From an uncultured Lachnospiraceae bacterium (GTDB taxonomy: Bacteria > Bacillota > Clostridia > Lachnospirales > Lachnospiraceae), in the NCBI GenBank assembly GCA_902803635.1, contig CADCQU010000243.1, forward strand, positions 1 to 5,016: a stretch of DNA of 5,016 bases. Direction: 5' to 3'. A model generated the notes under the pieces. The model did not search any database, was not told the origin of the DNA, and worked only from the letters and a program-made list of their open reading frames with translations. Within the stretch, counting starts at the first letter, position 1. Every line of letters starts with the position of its first letter. The translations under genes and the position numbers were made by a program. Below, in pieces: positions 1-5,016 of the stretch.

Positions 1-85
1 CGGGCTACGCCGACTGACGACAACGCAGTTAGAAACGGATTTAGACAAGCCAAATGTACAAGCTATTTCTTAACGGTTCCTTAGC

Positions 86-1144
86 TCATAACAAAAATGT
101 CATATACAGTGGCAGCGTGACCTGTTTTCCCTGCACGCCAACGTTCTGTGACGCTAATTTGTATCCGTAGGGCAAATCCTCCTTTTTGAGGAGATTTGCC
201 AGAGATTTCGAAGCCTTCCTTCCCGCCTTTACCTCCACCGGAACGACTCCGTCCGTATTTTCAAGAAAGAATTCCATCTCCGCCGTTCCCTGCTCGTTCC
301 GATAAAAAAATAATTCCCTATGACCGGCCTTTGTCAGCATTTCTGCAACTAGCGCCTCGTAAAGTCCCCCTTTTGCGGTCCGAAGGAGAATGTTTCCGGG
401 CATCTCCGCAAAATCCCCATCCTCTATTAGTGCCTTCTTCAGTCCGTAGTCATACGCAGCCATCAAAAGACCGATATCATTTGGGTATAAACGCACATTT
501 CCTTCAAGAGCGTGTGCCTTGAGCGGATACTCCACGAAGCCAACATTTGTCACGGCAAAAGCCATGTTCGCGCCAAGTAGCCAGTCAAGGCTGCTCTCGA
601 ACTTCCTGGCCGTTCCTTTCTTCTCCACAACAGAATACTGAAACTTGTGATTTTCCTTAGAAAGCTGCAATGGAATGGACTGATAACATTTTTCCGCCTT
701 GATTTTGATATCCGGGGAGGAGAATCGCGCGATATCCGCCAGATAGTCCCTGTAAATCCGACGCTGCACCTCATCCGCCGCGAGATAATCCCTCTCAGGA
801 AAAAATTTGTCGACGACCTCCGGCATTCCGCCAACCACCATGTACCTGCGAAGATACCGAAGCATTGTCTCGTGGATGGCCGGCGGCACCATTTCCCTTC
901 GCAAAAAGTACCCTCGAAGCAAATCGACAACCGCATCCTCAACGCCATGCGCCCACAGAAACTCCTCAAAATCCAGAGCATCCATGTCTAAATACTCAAC
1001 ACTGCCCACCGGGTACGAACGCACACGATTGTACGCCATTCCCAGGGCGGAGCCAGAGGCCACAACATCCACGCGAGAATCCTGTGTCAGAAGAAAAATC
1101 TCCCTTCCTGCAAGAAAAACTTGAGGAAATATGCATGAGCACAT
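86..1144 (-). pseudogene. 5'-truncated AAA_14/DUF4143 ATPase
   Basis: The reading frame encodes 352 residues and ends at TGA (86-88). Residues about 15-66 match the end of the AAA_14 ATPase module: VDVVASGSALG (25-35), then SYPVGSVEYLDMDALDFEEFLWAHG (43-67). The typical DUF4143 part follows, with GGMPEVV at 105-111 and a C-terminal nuclease-fold-like motif AEMEFFLE...VPVEVKAG (288-308; E291, E304, K306 stand out). Intact relatives are roughly 400-450 residues and begin with a Walker A (GxRQVGKT-like) and a DEIQ-type Walker B. Neither is present here, and the frame upstream of the ATG reads lysines, then hydrophobic residues, up to a TGA near 1212-1214. No Shine-Dalgarno sequence precedes the ATG (upstream bases ATTATTATTT). 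I infer a gene that lost its first 85-100 codons and cannot bind ATP. The family's biological role is poorly defined. A short expressed C-terminal protein cannot be excluded, because 352 codons remain free of stops and frameshifts, which suggests recent decay. Confidence 0.72.
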
Positions 1145-1156
1145 AAATAATAATAG

Positions 1157-1182
1157 AAAAATATGTACAAGTACATATTTTT
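1157..1182. repeat. Perfect palindrome, possible operator
   Basis: Two perfect 12-base arms, AAAAATATGTAC (1157-1168) and GTACATATTTTT (1171-1182), are separated by two bases. The element begins one base after the predicted -10 hexamer of the minus-strand promoter at 1184-1211, so it covers the predicted transcription start. This is a common position for a repressor site. The core TGTAC-NN-GTACA is of the kind bound by dimeric helix-turn-helix regulators, but I cannot name one. It could instead be a weak AT-rich hairpin in the leader RNA. Confidence 0.5.
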
Positions 1183-1183
1183 T

Positions 1184-1211
1184 CTTATAGTCAAATTTCC
1201 AAGTTGCTCAA
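1184..1211 (-). promoter_or_regulatory. Predicted promoter for the ATPase remnant
   Basis: Read on the minus strand, a -35-like TTGAGC (1206-1211) is followed after 16 bases by a -10-like TATAAG (1184-1189). They match the sigma-A consensus at 4 and 5 of 6 positions. Transcription would start near 1177 and give a leader of about 33 bases before the ATG at 1144. The surrounding DNA is AT-rich, so a chance match is possible. Confidence 0.4.
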
Positions 1212-1227
1212 CGAATTTTTAAAGAGA

Positions 1228-1271
1228 GCCGCCCACTACAGTTCATGAAACCCAAAACTGCAGTGGGCGGC
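1228..1271 (-). terminator. GC-rich hairpin, possible terminator
   Basis: Arms GCCGCCCACTACAGTT (1228-1243) and AACTGCAGTGGGCGGC (1256-1271) pair over 16 positions around a 12-base loop. The one non-Watson-Crick position is a G-U wobble in minus-strand RNA but an A-C mismatch in plus-strand RNA, so the hairpin is better formed on the minus strand. On that strand TCTCTTT follows the stem, a moderate U-rich tail. It could act as a back-up terminator behind the glycosidase. It lies between two gene-free AT-rich stretches, so it could also be the end of a degraded mobile element. Confidence 0.4.
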
Positions 1272-1344
1272 CTTCATTTGACAAGCAACGCAAAAACAAT
1301 TCTAACTTTACATAGTGGCGCAACTAACCTATCCCCGTGCGCCC

Positions 1345-1396
1345 TCTCTGTCTCCTGTCGAAAAAAGGAGACAGAGAACCGTCCCCTGTCTCCTTT
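1345..1396. repeat. REP-like GGAGACAG repeat cluster
   Basis: Three copies of the core GGAGACAG lie within about 50 bases in alternating orientation: minus strand at 1348-1355, plus strand at 1367-1374, minus strand at 1386-1393. The rightmost two form the terminator hairpin, with GGGACGGTTCT as its loop on the minus strand. The left two form an alternative 12-base inverted repeat (1345-1356 with 1366-1377). From memory, sequences very like GGAGACAGGGGACGGTTCT are dispersed between genes in many bacteria, often near Y1/RAYT-type transposases. No such transposase is in this window, and the link is recalled rather than checked. Confidence 0.55.
1361..1396 (-). terminator. Rho-independent terminator of the glycosidase gene
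   Basis: On the minus strand, three bases after the TAA stop of the glycosidase, AAAGGAGACAG (1386-1396) pairs perfectly with CTGTCTCCTTT (1364-1374) around an 11-base loop (1375-1385). Three more T residues follow (1361-1363), making a run of six Ts with the end of the stem. Stem strength, U-tract and position all fit intrinsic termination. Confidence 0.8.
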
Positions 1397-1399
1397 GGG

Positions 1400-3334
1400 T
1401 TATTTCTCTTCGTAGATGACCGCCTCGTACGGGGCGAGGGTTCCCTTCTCGCTGTCGCCGTTCGTGCCGAGGAGCAGCTCCGCATTTTCCACGCAGGAGG
1501 CGTCGTAGGAGGCAGCCTCACCGGAGAAGTTGATGAGGACGGTCACCTTGCCGTCCTTGCTGGTACGGGTGTAGGCGTAAATCTGCTCGTCATCGTGGAA
1601 GAGCTCCTCGTAATCGCCCGCAGTGAGCTCGCTGTGCTCGGAGCGAAGTTTGGCAAGCGTCTTGTACCAGTTCAGGACGGAGTTCTCGTCCTCGTTCTCG
1701 CTCGCCACGTTGTAGGTCTCATAGTCGTCGTAAACCGGCAGCCAGGGCGTACCCGTCGTGAAGCCGGCATTTGCCGAGGCATCCCACTGCACCGGCGTGC
1801 GGCCGCTGTCGCGGGAGAAGTTGTGGACACCCTCCAGGGCCTCCTCCTCGGAATAGCCCGCGTCGAGCATGTACTGGTAATGGTTCTTCGTGGAGACATC
1901 GTTGTAATCGTCTATGCTCTTCCACTCCGCATTGACAAAGCCCAGCTCCTCGCCTTCCATGATAAAGGGCAGGCCGCGCATGGTGAGGAGGAGGGTCGCC
2001 AGGGCCTTGCCGCCCGCGATCCGGTCCGCATCCTTCGGCAGGAAATGGTTGATTGAGCGCGGCTGGTCATGGTTTTCAAGATACATCGCGTACCAGCCGC
2101 CCGCATTGTCCGTGTTCTCCTGGGTTGTGGTGATGATTTCCTTGAATTCCGGGAGCGTCCAGTCGTTGGTATCGGCCCAGTTGTCCTCGCTGGGCAGGCA
2201 AATGTTCATAAGGTCGAACGAGAAGACCATGTCGAGAACGCCGTCCGGACCAATCCACTGGTTTAGCTCCTCGGCGGGGACGCCATTTGCCTCACCTACC
2301 GTGAAAATGTCCGAGCCTTCCTGGACGGAGGACTTGAACTCGTGCAGGTAATCCAGGATGCCCTCCGTATTGGCCGTCATGCTGTGGACACCGACCAGGC
2401 CGTCGTCCGCATCCGCATCACCGTCAATGAACTCTTCCGGCTTCATAATATAGGCGACCGCGTCCAGACGGAAGCCGCCGACGCCCTTGTCCTTCCAGTA
2501 GTTGGCGACGTCGTAGAGGGCCTGCCGGACCTCCGGGTTCGCCCAGTTGAGGTCGGGCTGCTCCTTGAGGAAGGTGTGGAGGTAGTACTGGCCGCGGCCC
2601 TCGTCATACTCCCACGCCGAGCCGTTGAAAATGCTGCGCCAGTTGGTCGGGGCGCTCCCGTCCTCCTTCGGATCCCGCCAAATGTACCAGTCGCTCTTGT
2701 CGTTGTCCTTGCCGGACTTCGACTCCTCGAACCAGGCATTTTCGTTGGAGGTGTGGTTGAAGACAAGGTCCATAACGATCTTGATGCCGCGCTTGTCGGC
2801 CTCCTCGATCAGCTTGTCCATGTCCTCCATATCCCCGTACAGGGGGTCGATGCTGTAGTAGTCGGCGACGTCGTAGCCGTTGTCGGCCTGCGGCGAGGCG
2901 TAGCAGGGGGTCAGCCAAATGGCCCCGACGCCGAGGTCCTTCAAATGGTCGAGTTCGGAGGTGATGCCGTTGAGGTCGCCGTAGCCGTTGCCGTCCGAAT
3001 CCTTGAAGCTCTTGACGTAAATCTCATAGGCAATCGTTCCCTGCCACCATTTGAGGTTCTCCTCGGAGACCGGCGAGGGTTCCGTGCCGCTTTCCGTGCT
3101 CTCGGTCGTGCTTTCGACCGTGCTGGAAGCCGTGCTCTCCGGAACGCTCGAAACCGTGCTCTCCGTGGTGCTGGATACGGTACTCTCCGCCTTGCTTGTC
3201 ACGGTGCTCGAAGCCGTGCTCTCCGTCTTGCTGGAAGCCGTCGGGGTTGAGGATGTCGTGCCCCCGCAGCCGCCGAGAAACATGGCCGACGCCAGCGTCA
3301 GCGCTAAGATGGAGGAAAGTGTTCTCTTTTTCAT
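1400..3334 (-). CDS. Surface lipoprotein alpha-glucosidase/alpha-amylase (GH13)
   Basis: This 644-residue protein should hydrolyse alpha-glucosidic bonds of starch or malto-/isomalto-oligosaccharides outside the membrane. Residues 1-23 form a lipoprotein signal (MKKRTL, hydrophobic core, lipobox LGGC with Cys23). Residues 24-90 are a Ser/Thr/Glu-rich spacer. From residue 95 it aligns by eye with the GH13 oligo-1,6-glucosidase group: WWQGTIAYEIYVKSF, a calcium-loop pattern DSDGNGYGD (112-120), region I DLVFNH (189-194), QPDLN (259-263), nucleophile Asp291 in GFRLDAVAYI, acid/base Glu348 in TVGEAN, and stabiliser Asp423 in ENHDQPR. A C-terminal beta domain ends at AVIYEEK. QPDLN is typical of the GH13_31 type; Ala292 after the nucleophile, rather than Val, hints at alpha-1,4 or mixed activity over strict alpha-1,6. 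The start is fixed by AAAGGAG eight bases upstream. The gene has its own promoter and terminator, so it is probably a single-gene unit. Exact substrate is uncertain. Confidence 0.93.
   Translation of the reverse strand: MKKRTLSSILALTLASAMFLGGCGGTTSSTPTASSKTESTASSTVTSKAESTVSSTTESTVSSVPESTASSTVESTTESTESGTEPSPVSEENLKWWQGTIAYEIYVKSFKDSDGNGYGDLNGITSELDHLKDLGVGAIWLTPCYASPQADNGYDVADYYSIDPLYGDMEDMDKLIEEADKRGIKIVMDLVFNHTSNENAWFEESKSGKDNDKSDWYIWRDPKEDGSAPTNWRSIFNGSAWEYDEGRGQYYLHTFLKEQPDLNWANPEVRQALYDVANYWKDKGVGGFRLDAVAYIMKPEEFIDGDADADDGLVGVHSMTANTEGILDYLHEFKSSVQEGSDIFTVGEANGVPAEELNQWIGPDGVLDMVFSFDLMNICLPSEDNWADTNDWTLPEFKEIITTTQENTDNAGGWYAMYLENHDQPRSINHFLPKDADRIAGGKALATLLLTMRGLPFIMEGEELGFVNAEWKSIDDYNDVSTKNHYQYMLDAGYSEEEALEGVHNFSRDSGRTPVQWDASANAGFTTGTPWLPVYDDYETYNVASENEDENSVLNWYKTLAKLRSEHSELTAGDYEELFHDDEQIYAYTRTSKDGKVTVLINFSGEAASYDASCVENAELLLGTNGDSEKGTLAPYEAVIYEEK
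3095..3223 (-). repeat. EST-motif tandem repeat in the lipoprotein linker
   Basis: Within the glycosidase, the tripeptide EST recurs at residues 38, 50, 58, 66, 74 and 78, with spacings of 12, 8, 8, 8 and 4, all multiples of four. In DNA this is a degenerate 24-base period (GTGCTCTCC-like units on the plus strand). Such spacers hold a lipid-anchored enzyme away from the membrane and through the wall. The repeat could expand or contract between strains. Confidence 0.75.
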
Positions 3335-3342
3335 GTTTGCTT

Positions 3343-3349
3343 CTCCTTT
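3343..3349 (-). promoter_or_regulatory. Ribosome-binding site of the glycosidase
   Basis: Minus-strand AAAGGAG lies eight bases upstream of the ATG at 3334. It is a near-consensus Firmicute Shine-Dalgarno sequence and supports the MKKRTL start, which also gives a complete lipoprotein signal. Confidence 0.88.
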
Positions 3350-3376
3350 CGTAAAAATATGAAAAATTCCATTGTT

Positions 3377-3408
3377 TATCTGCCCGCGTCAGATGGCCGC
3401 CGCAGATA
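3377..3408 (-). promoter_or_regulatory. Inverted repeat in the glycosidase leader
   Basis: Perfect 7-base arms TATCTGC (3377-3383) and GCAGATA (3402-3408) enclose 18 bases, with further GCG/CGC pairing possible inside. It lies about 7 to 38 bases after the predicted transcription start, so it could be a leader RNA stem-loop or a downstream operator. No known riboswitch is recognised. Confidence 0.35.
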
Positions 3409-3421
3409 GTTCTTACATGCA

Positions 3422-3451
3422 ATTATACCATCTTTTCGTCGAAAATGGAAA
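3422..3451 (-). promoter_or_regulatory. Sigma-A promoter of the glycosidase
   Basis: On the minus strand TGGTATAAT gives a consensus -10 (TATAAT at 3422-3427) with the extended TG. TTTCCA (3446-3451) is a -35-like hexamer (4 of 6) with an 18-base spacer. The predicted start near 3415 leaves a leader of about 80 bases. The promoter sits in the 157-base gap behind tex, so the glycosidase need not depend on read-through. Confidence 0.75.
3433..3445. promoter_or_regulatory. Palindrome in the promoter spacer, candidate operator
   Basis: TTTTCG (3433-3438) and CGAAAA (3440-3445) form a perfect inverted repeat around one base. It ends exactly at the -35-like hexamer and lies wholly inside the -35/-10 spacer of the glycosidase promoter. 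A repressor bound here would block RNA polymerase. Sugar-responsive control is plausible for a glycosidase, but no regulator gene is in the window. Confidence 0.4.
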
Positions 3452-3453
3452 GG

Positions 3454-3469
3454 AATTCTGCAATTCTGC
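3454..3469. repeat. Tandem 8-base repeat upstream of the -35
   Basis: AATTCTGC occurs twice head to tail (3454-3461 and 3462-3469), starting two bases upstream of the -35-like hexamer of the glycosidase promoter. Direct repeats here can be activator sites, but a chance duplication is equally possible. Confidence 0.4.
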
Positions 3470-3491
3470 ACAAAAGATAAGCCCCGTTCAG

Positions 3492-5016
3492 TTATTCCCC
3501 AGATTTCATGGAAAGACTGATTTTCTTTTTCTGGAGATCCACGGAAAGGACGGTCACGTCCACGATGTCGCCAACCTCCGCGATTTCCGAGGGGTGCTTT
3601 ACGAAGCGGTCCGCCATCTGGGAAATGTGGACGAGGCCGTCCTGGTGGACGCCGATGTCTACGAAGGCCCCGAAATCGACGATGTTGCGGACGGTGCCTT
3701 TGAGGTGCATTCCGGGTGCAAGATCCTCGATTTTGAGGACATCCTTGCGTAGCACGACCGGCGGGAGGTCCTCTCGGGGATCACGACCGGGACGCCGCAG
3801 CTCCTCCGCGATGTCAAGGAGCGTCGGAACGCCCACCCCGCACTGCTTCGCCGCATTTTCCGGCCCGAGCTTTTCGAGCCGGTCCGCAATCTCCCCCACC
3901 TTCCGGGCCTTGACATCCGCCGGCGTATAGCCAAGAAGGGTCAAAAGCTTCCGGGCCGCCGCATAGCTCTCGGGATGAACGGCCGTATTGTCAAATACCT
4001 CCGCGCTCTCCGGCACGCGAAGGAAGCCCGCGCACTGCTCAAAGGCCTTGGGACCGATTTTGGGGACCTTCCGGAGCTCCTTACGATCCCGGAACGCGCC
4101 ATTTGCCTCCCGGTACGCGACGATATTTTTGGCCGTGGTTTTCGTAAGCCCGGCCACCCTAAGGAGGAGCGGCGCGCTCGCCGAATTGAGGTCCACGCCA
4201 ACCCCGTTCACGCAGTCCTCCACGACGCCCGTAAGGGCCGCCGCAAGCTCCGCCTTCGGCAGATCATGCTGGTACTGCCCGACGCCGATGGACATCGGGT
4301 CGATCTTGACCAGCTCGGCGAGAGGGTCCTGCAGCCTCCTTGCGATGGAAATGGCGGAGCGGATGTTCACGTCATATTGCGGGAATTCCTCCGCCCCGAT
4401 CTCGGAGGCGGAATAGACCGACGCGCCGGCCTCGTTGACGATTGCGTAGCTCTGTCCTCCATGGAGCCGTCCCAGCAGCTCCGTGGCCATGTCCTCCGTC
4501 TCCCGCGAGGCCGTCCCGTTCCCGATAGCGAGGTGCTCCACCCCGTATTTTCCGATGAGGCCGGAGAGAGTCCGGATGGCCTCCTCCCGCTTCCCCCCGC
4601 CGAAGGTCGGGTAGACGACGGCGGTGTCGAGGACCTTGCCCGTCCCGTCCACGACCGCCACCTTGCAGCCGTGGGCATAGCCCGGGTCCAGCCCCATCGT
4701 GACCTTCCCCTTCACCGGAGGCTGCAAAAGCAGGGGTTTTAAGTTTCTGGCAAATGCCTCGACGGCGCCGGCATTTGCCTCTTCGGTAAGGCTGCCGCGA
4801 AGCTCCCGTTCGAGGGACGGCCAAATGAGCCGTGTATAGGCATCGTCCGCAGCCTCGGTGAGGTACTTCTCCGCCGCGCTCCTTTTGATGCCGATTTTTT
4901 TCCGCAAAAGCTCCTTCGCCCGCACATGGTCCGGGTCGAGGGCGACCTTTAGGAAGCCCTCCTTCTCGCCCCGGTTGATGGCGAGAACCTGGTAGCCCTT
5001 CAGCCGGGAAAGCGGC
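3492..5016 (-). CDS. tex: Tex RNA-binding protein, C-terminal 507 residues
   Basis: The frame runs off the right edge. The visible part starts PLSRLKGYQVLAINRGEKEG, which matches the Tex core, so the apparent GTG start at 4925 (reading V/MRAKELL) is internal. Full Tex is about 710-720 residues, so roughly 200 N-terminal residues lie outside. Counting from base 5015, the YqgF/RuvC-like domain begins near 105 (TMGLDPGYAHGCKVAVVD) and includes IGNGTASRETE at about 164-174. It is followed by EAGASVYSASE and the hallmark IARRLQDPLAELVKIDPMSIGVGQYQHD. The tandem helix-hairpin-helix part is near 276-333 (LNSASAPLLLRVAGL to FEQCAGFLRV), and the S1 RNA-binding domain is near 435-504 (FGAFVDIGVHQDGLVHISQ). 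The gene ends MKSGE-TAA. Tex is a conserved cytoplasmic nucleic-acid-binding protein linked to transcription and gene expression; its precise reaction is not settled. No strong terminator follows the stop, so some read-through into the glycosidase leader is possible. Confidence 0.96.
   Translation of the reverse strand, partial: PLSRLKGYQVLAINRGEKEGFLKVALDPDHVRAKELLRKKIGIKRSAAEKYLTEAADDAYTRLIWPSLERELRGSLTEEANAGAVEAFARNLKPLLLQPPVKGKVTMGLDPGYAHGCKVAVVDGTGKVLDTAVVYPTFGGGKREEAIRTLSGLIGKYGVEHLAIGNGTASRETEDMATELLGRLHGGQSYAIVNEAGASVYSASEIGAEEFPQYDVNIRSAISIARRLQDPLAELVKIDPMSIGVGQYQHDLPKAELAAALTGVVEDCVNGVGVDLNSASAPLLLRVAGLTKTTAKNIVAYREANGAFRDRKELRKVPKIGPKAFEQCAGFLRVPESAEVFDNTAVHPESYAAARKLLTLLGYTPADVKARKVGEIADRLEKLGPENAAKQCGVGVPTLLDIAEELRRPGRDPREDLPPVVLRKDVLKIEDLAPGMHLKGTVRNIVDFGAFVDIGVHQDGLVHISQMADRFVKHPSEIAEVGDIVDVTVLSVDLQKKKISLSMKSGE

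Noticed and set aside
1..85. A tRNA or other RNA gene at the left edge.
   Set aside because: No cloverleaf arms, conserved T-loop sequence or strong hairpin could be found on either strand; the stretch holds no supported feature.
1345..1396. The three GGAGACAG copies as a CRISPR array.
   Set aside because: The units alternate in orientation, are only about 8-12 bases, and have no uniform spacers.
1337..2056. A 239-residue plus-strand open frame beginning in the repeat cluster.
   Set aside because: It runs antisense to the glycosidase C-terminal half and starts inside its terminator; it lacks a ribosome-binding site.
2342..3250. A 302-residue plus-strand open frame.
   Set aside because: It is the antisense shadow of the GC-rich glycosidase gene, with a Val/Leu/Arg-rich composition and no recognisable motif or ribosome-binding site.
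3975..4742. A 255-residue plus-strand open frame opposite tex.
   Set aside because: The opposite strand encodes unmistakable Tex domains; the plus frame is Arg/Leu/His-rich and matches nothing I know.
3492..4925. Reading the tex gene as a complete 477-residue gene starting at GTG (4925).
   Set aside because: The same frame stays open to the window edge and upstream residues (YQVLAINRGEKEG) match the conserved Tex core, so this GTG codes for an internal valine.

Overview
The window looks like chromosomal DNA from a moderately GC-rich Firmicute, most likely a clostridial or Lachnospiraceae-type gut or oral anaerobe. This is inferred from the strong AAAGGAG ribosome-binding site, the MKK...LGGC lipoprotein signal peptide followed by a Ser/Thr/Glu-rich spacer, and Clostridia-like protein sequences; no taxonomic marker gene is present. 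All recognisable genes lie on the minus strand, so transcription runs from right to left.

Right part (3492-5016): the C-terminal 507 residues of the conserved RNA-binding protein Tex, a housekeeping gene whose first roughly 200 codons lie beyond the window edge. Middle part (1400-3334): a complete 644-residue secreted lipoprotein of glycoside hydrolase family 13, close to the oligo-1,6-glucosidase/alpha-glucosidase group. It is tethered to the cell surface through a 65-70 residue EST-repeat linker. It has its own extended -10 promoter, several symmetrical elements in the control region that could serve regulation, a good ribosome-binding site, and a hairpin terminator built from a GGAGACAG...CTGTCTCC repeat. 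That repeat resembles a dispersed REP-like intergenic element.

Left part (1-1399): a 5'-truncated gene for an AAA_14/DUF4143 ATPase. The C-terminal half is intact and well conserved, but the Walker A and Walker B part is absent from the reading frame and from the DNA upstream. The roughly 255 bases between this remnant and the glycosidase are AT-rich and hold no gene. They do contain a plausible minus-strand promoter, a perfect 12+2+12 palindrome right at its predicted start point, and a 16-bp-stem hairpin. Bases 1-85 show no gene.

The three genes do not form an evident pathway. The glycosidase would degrade alpha-glucans or malto-/isomalto-oligosaccharides outside the membrane, Tex acts on nucleic acid in the cytoplasm, and the ATPase remnant is accessory. 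I see no phage, CRISPR, toxin-antitoxin or other defence system. The most notable points are the repeat-derived terminator, the palindrome in front of the decayed ATPase, and the surface-anchored form of an enzyme family whose familiar members are mostly cytoplasmic.
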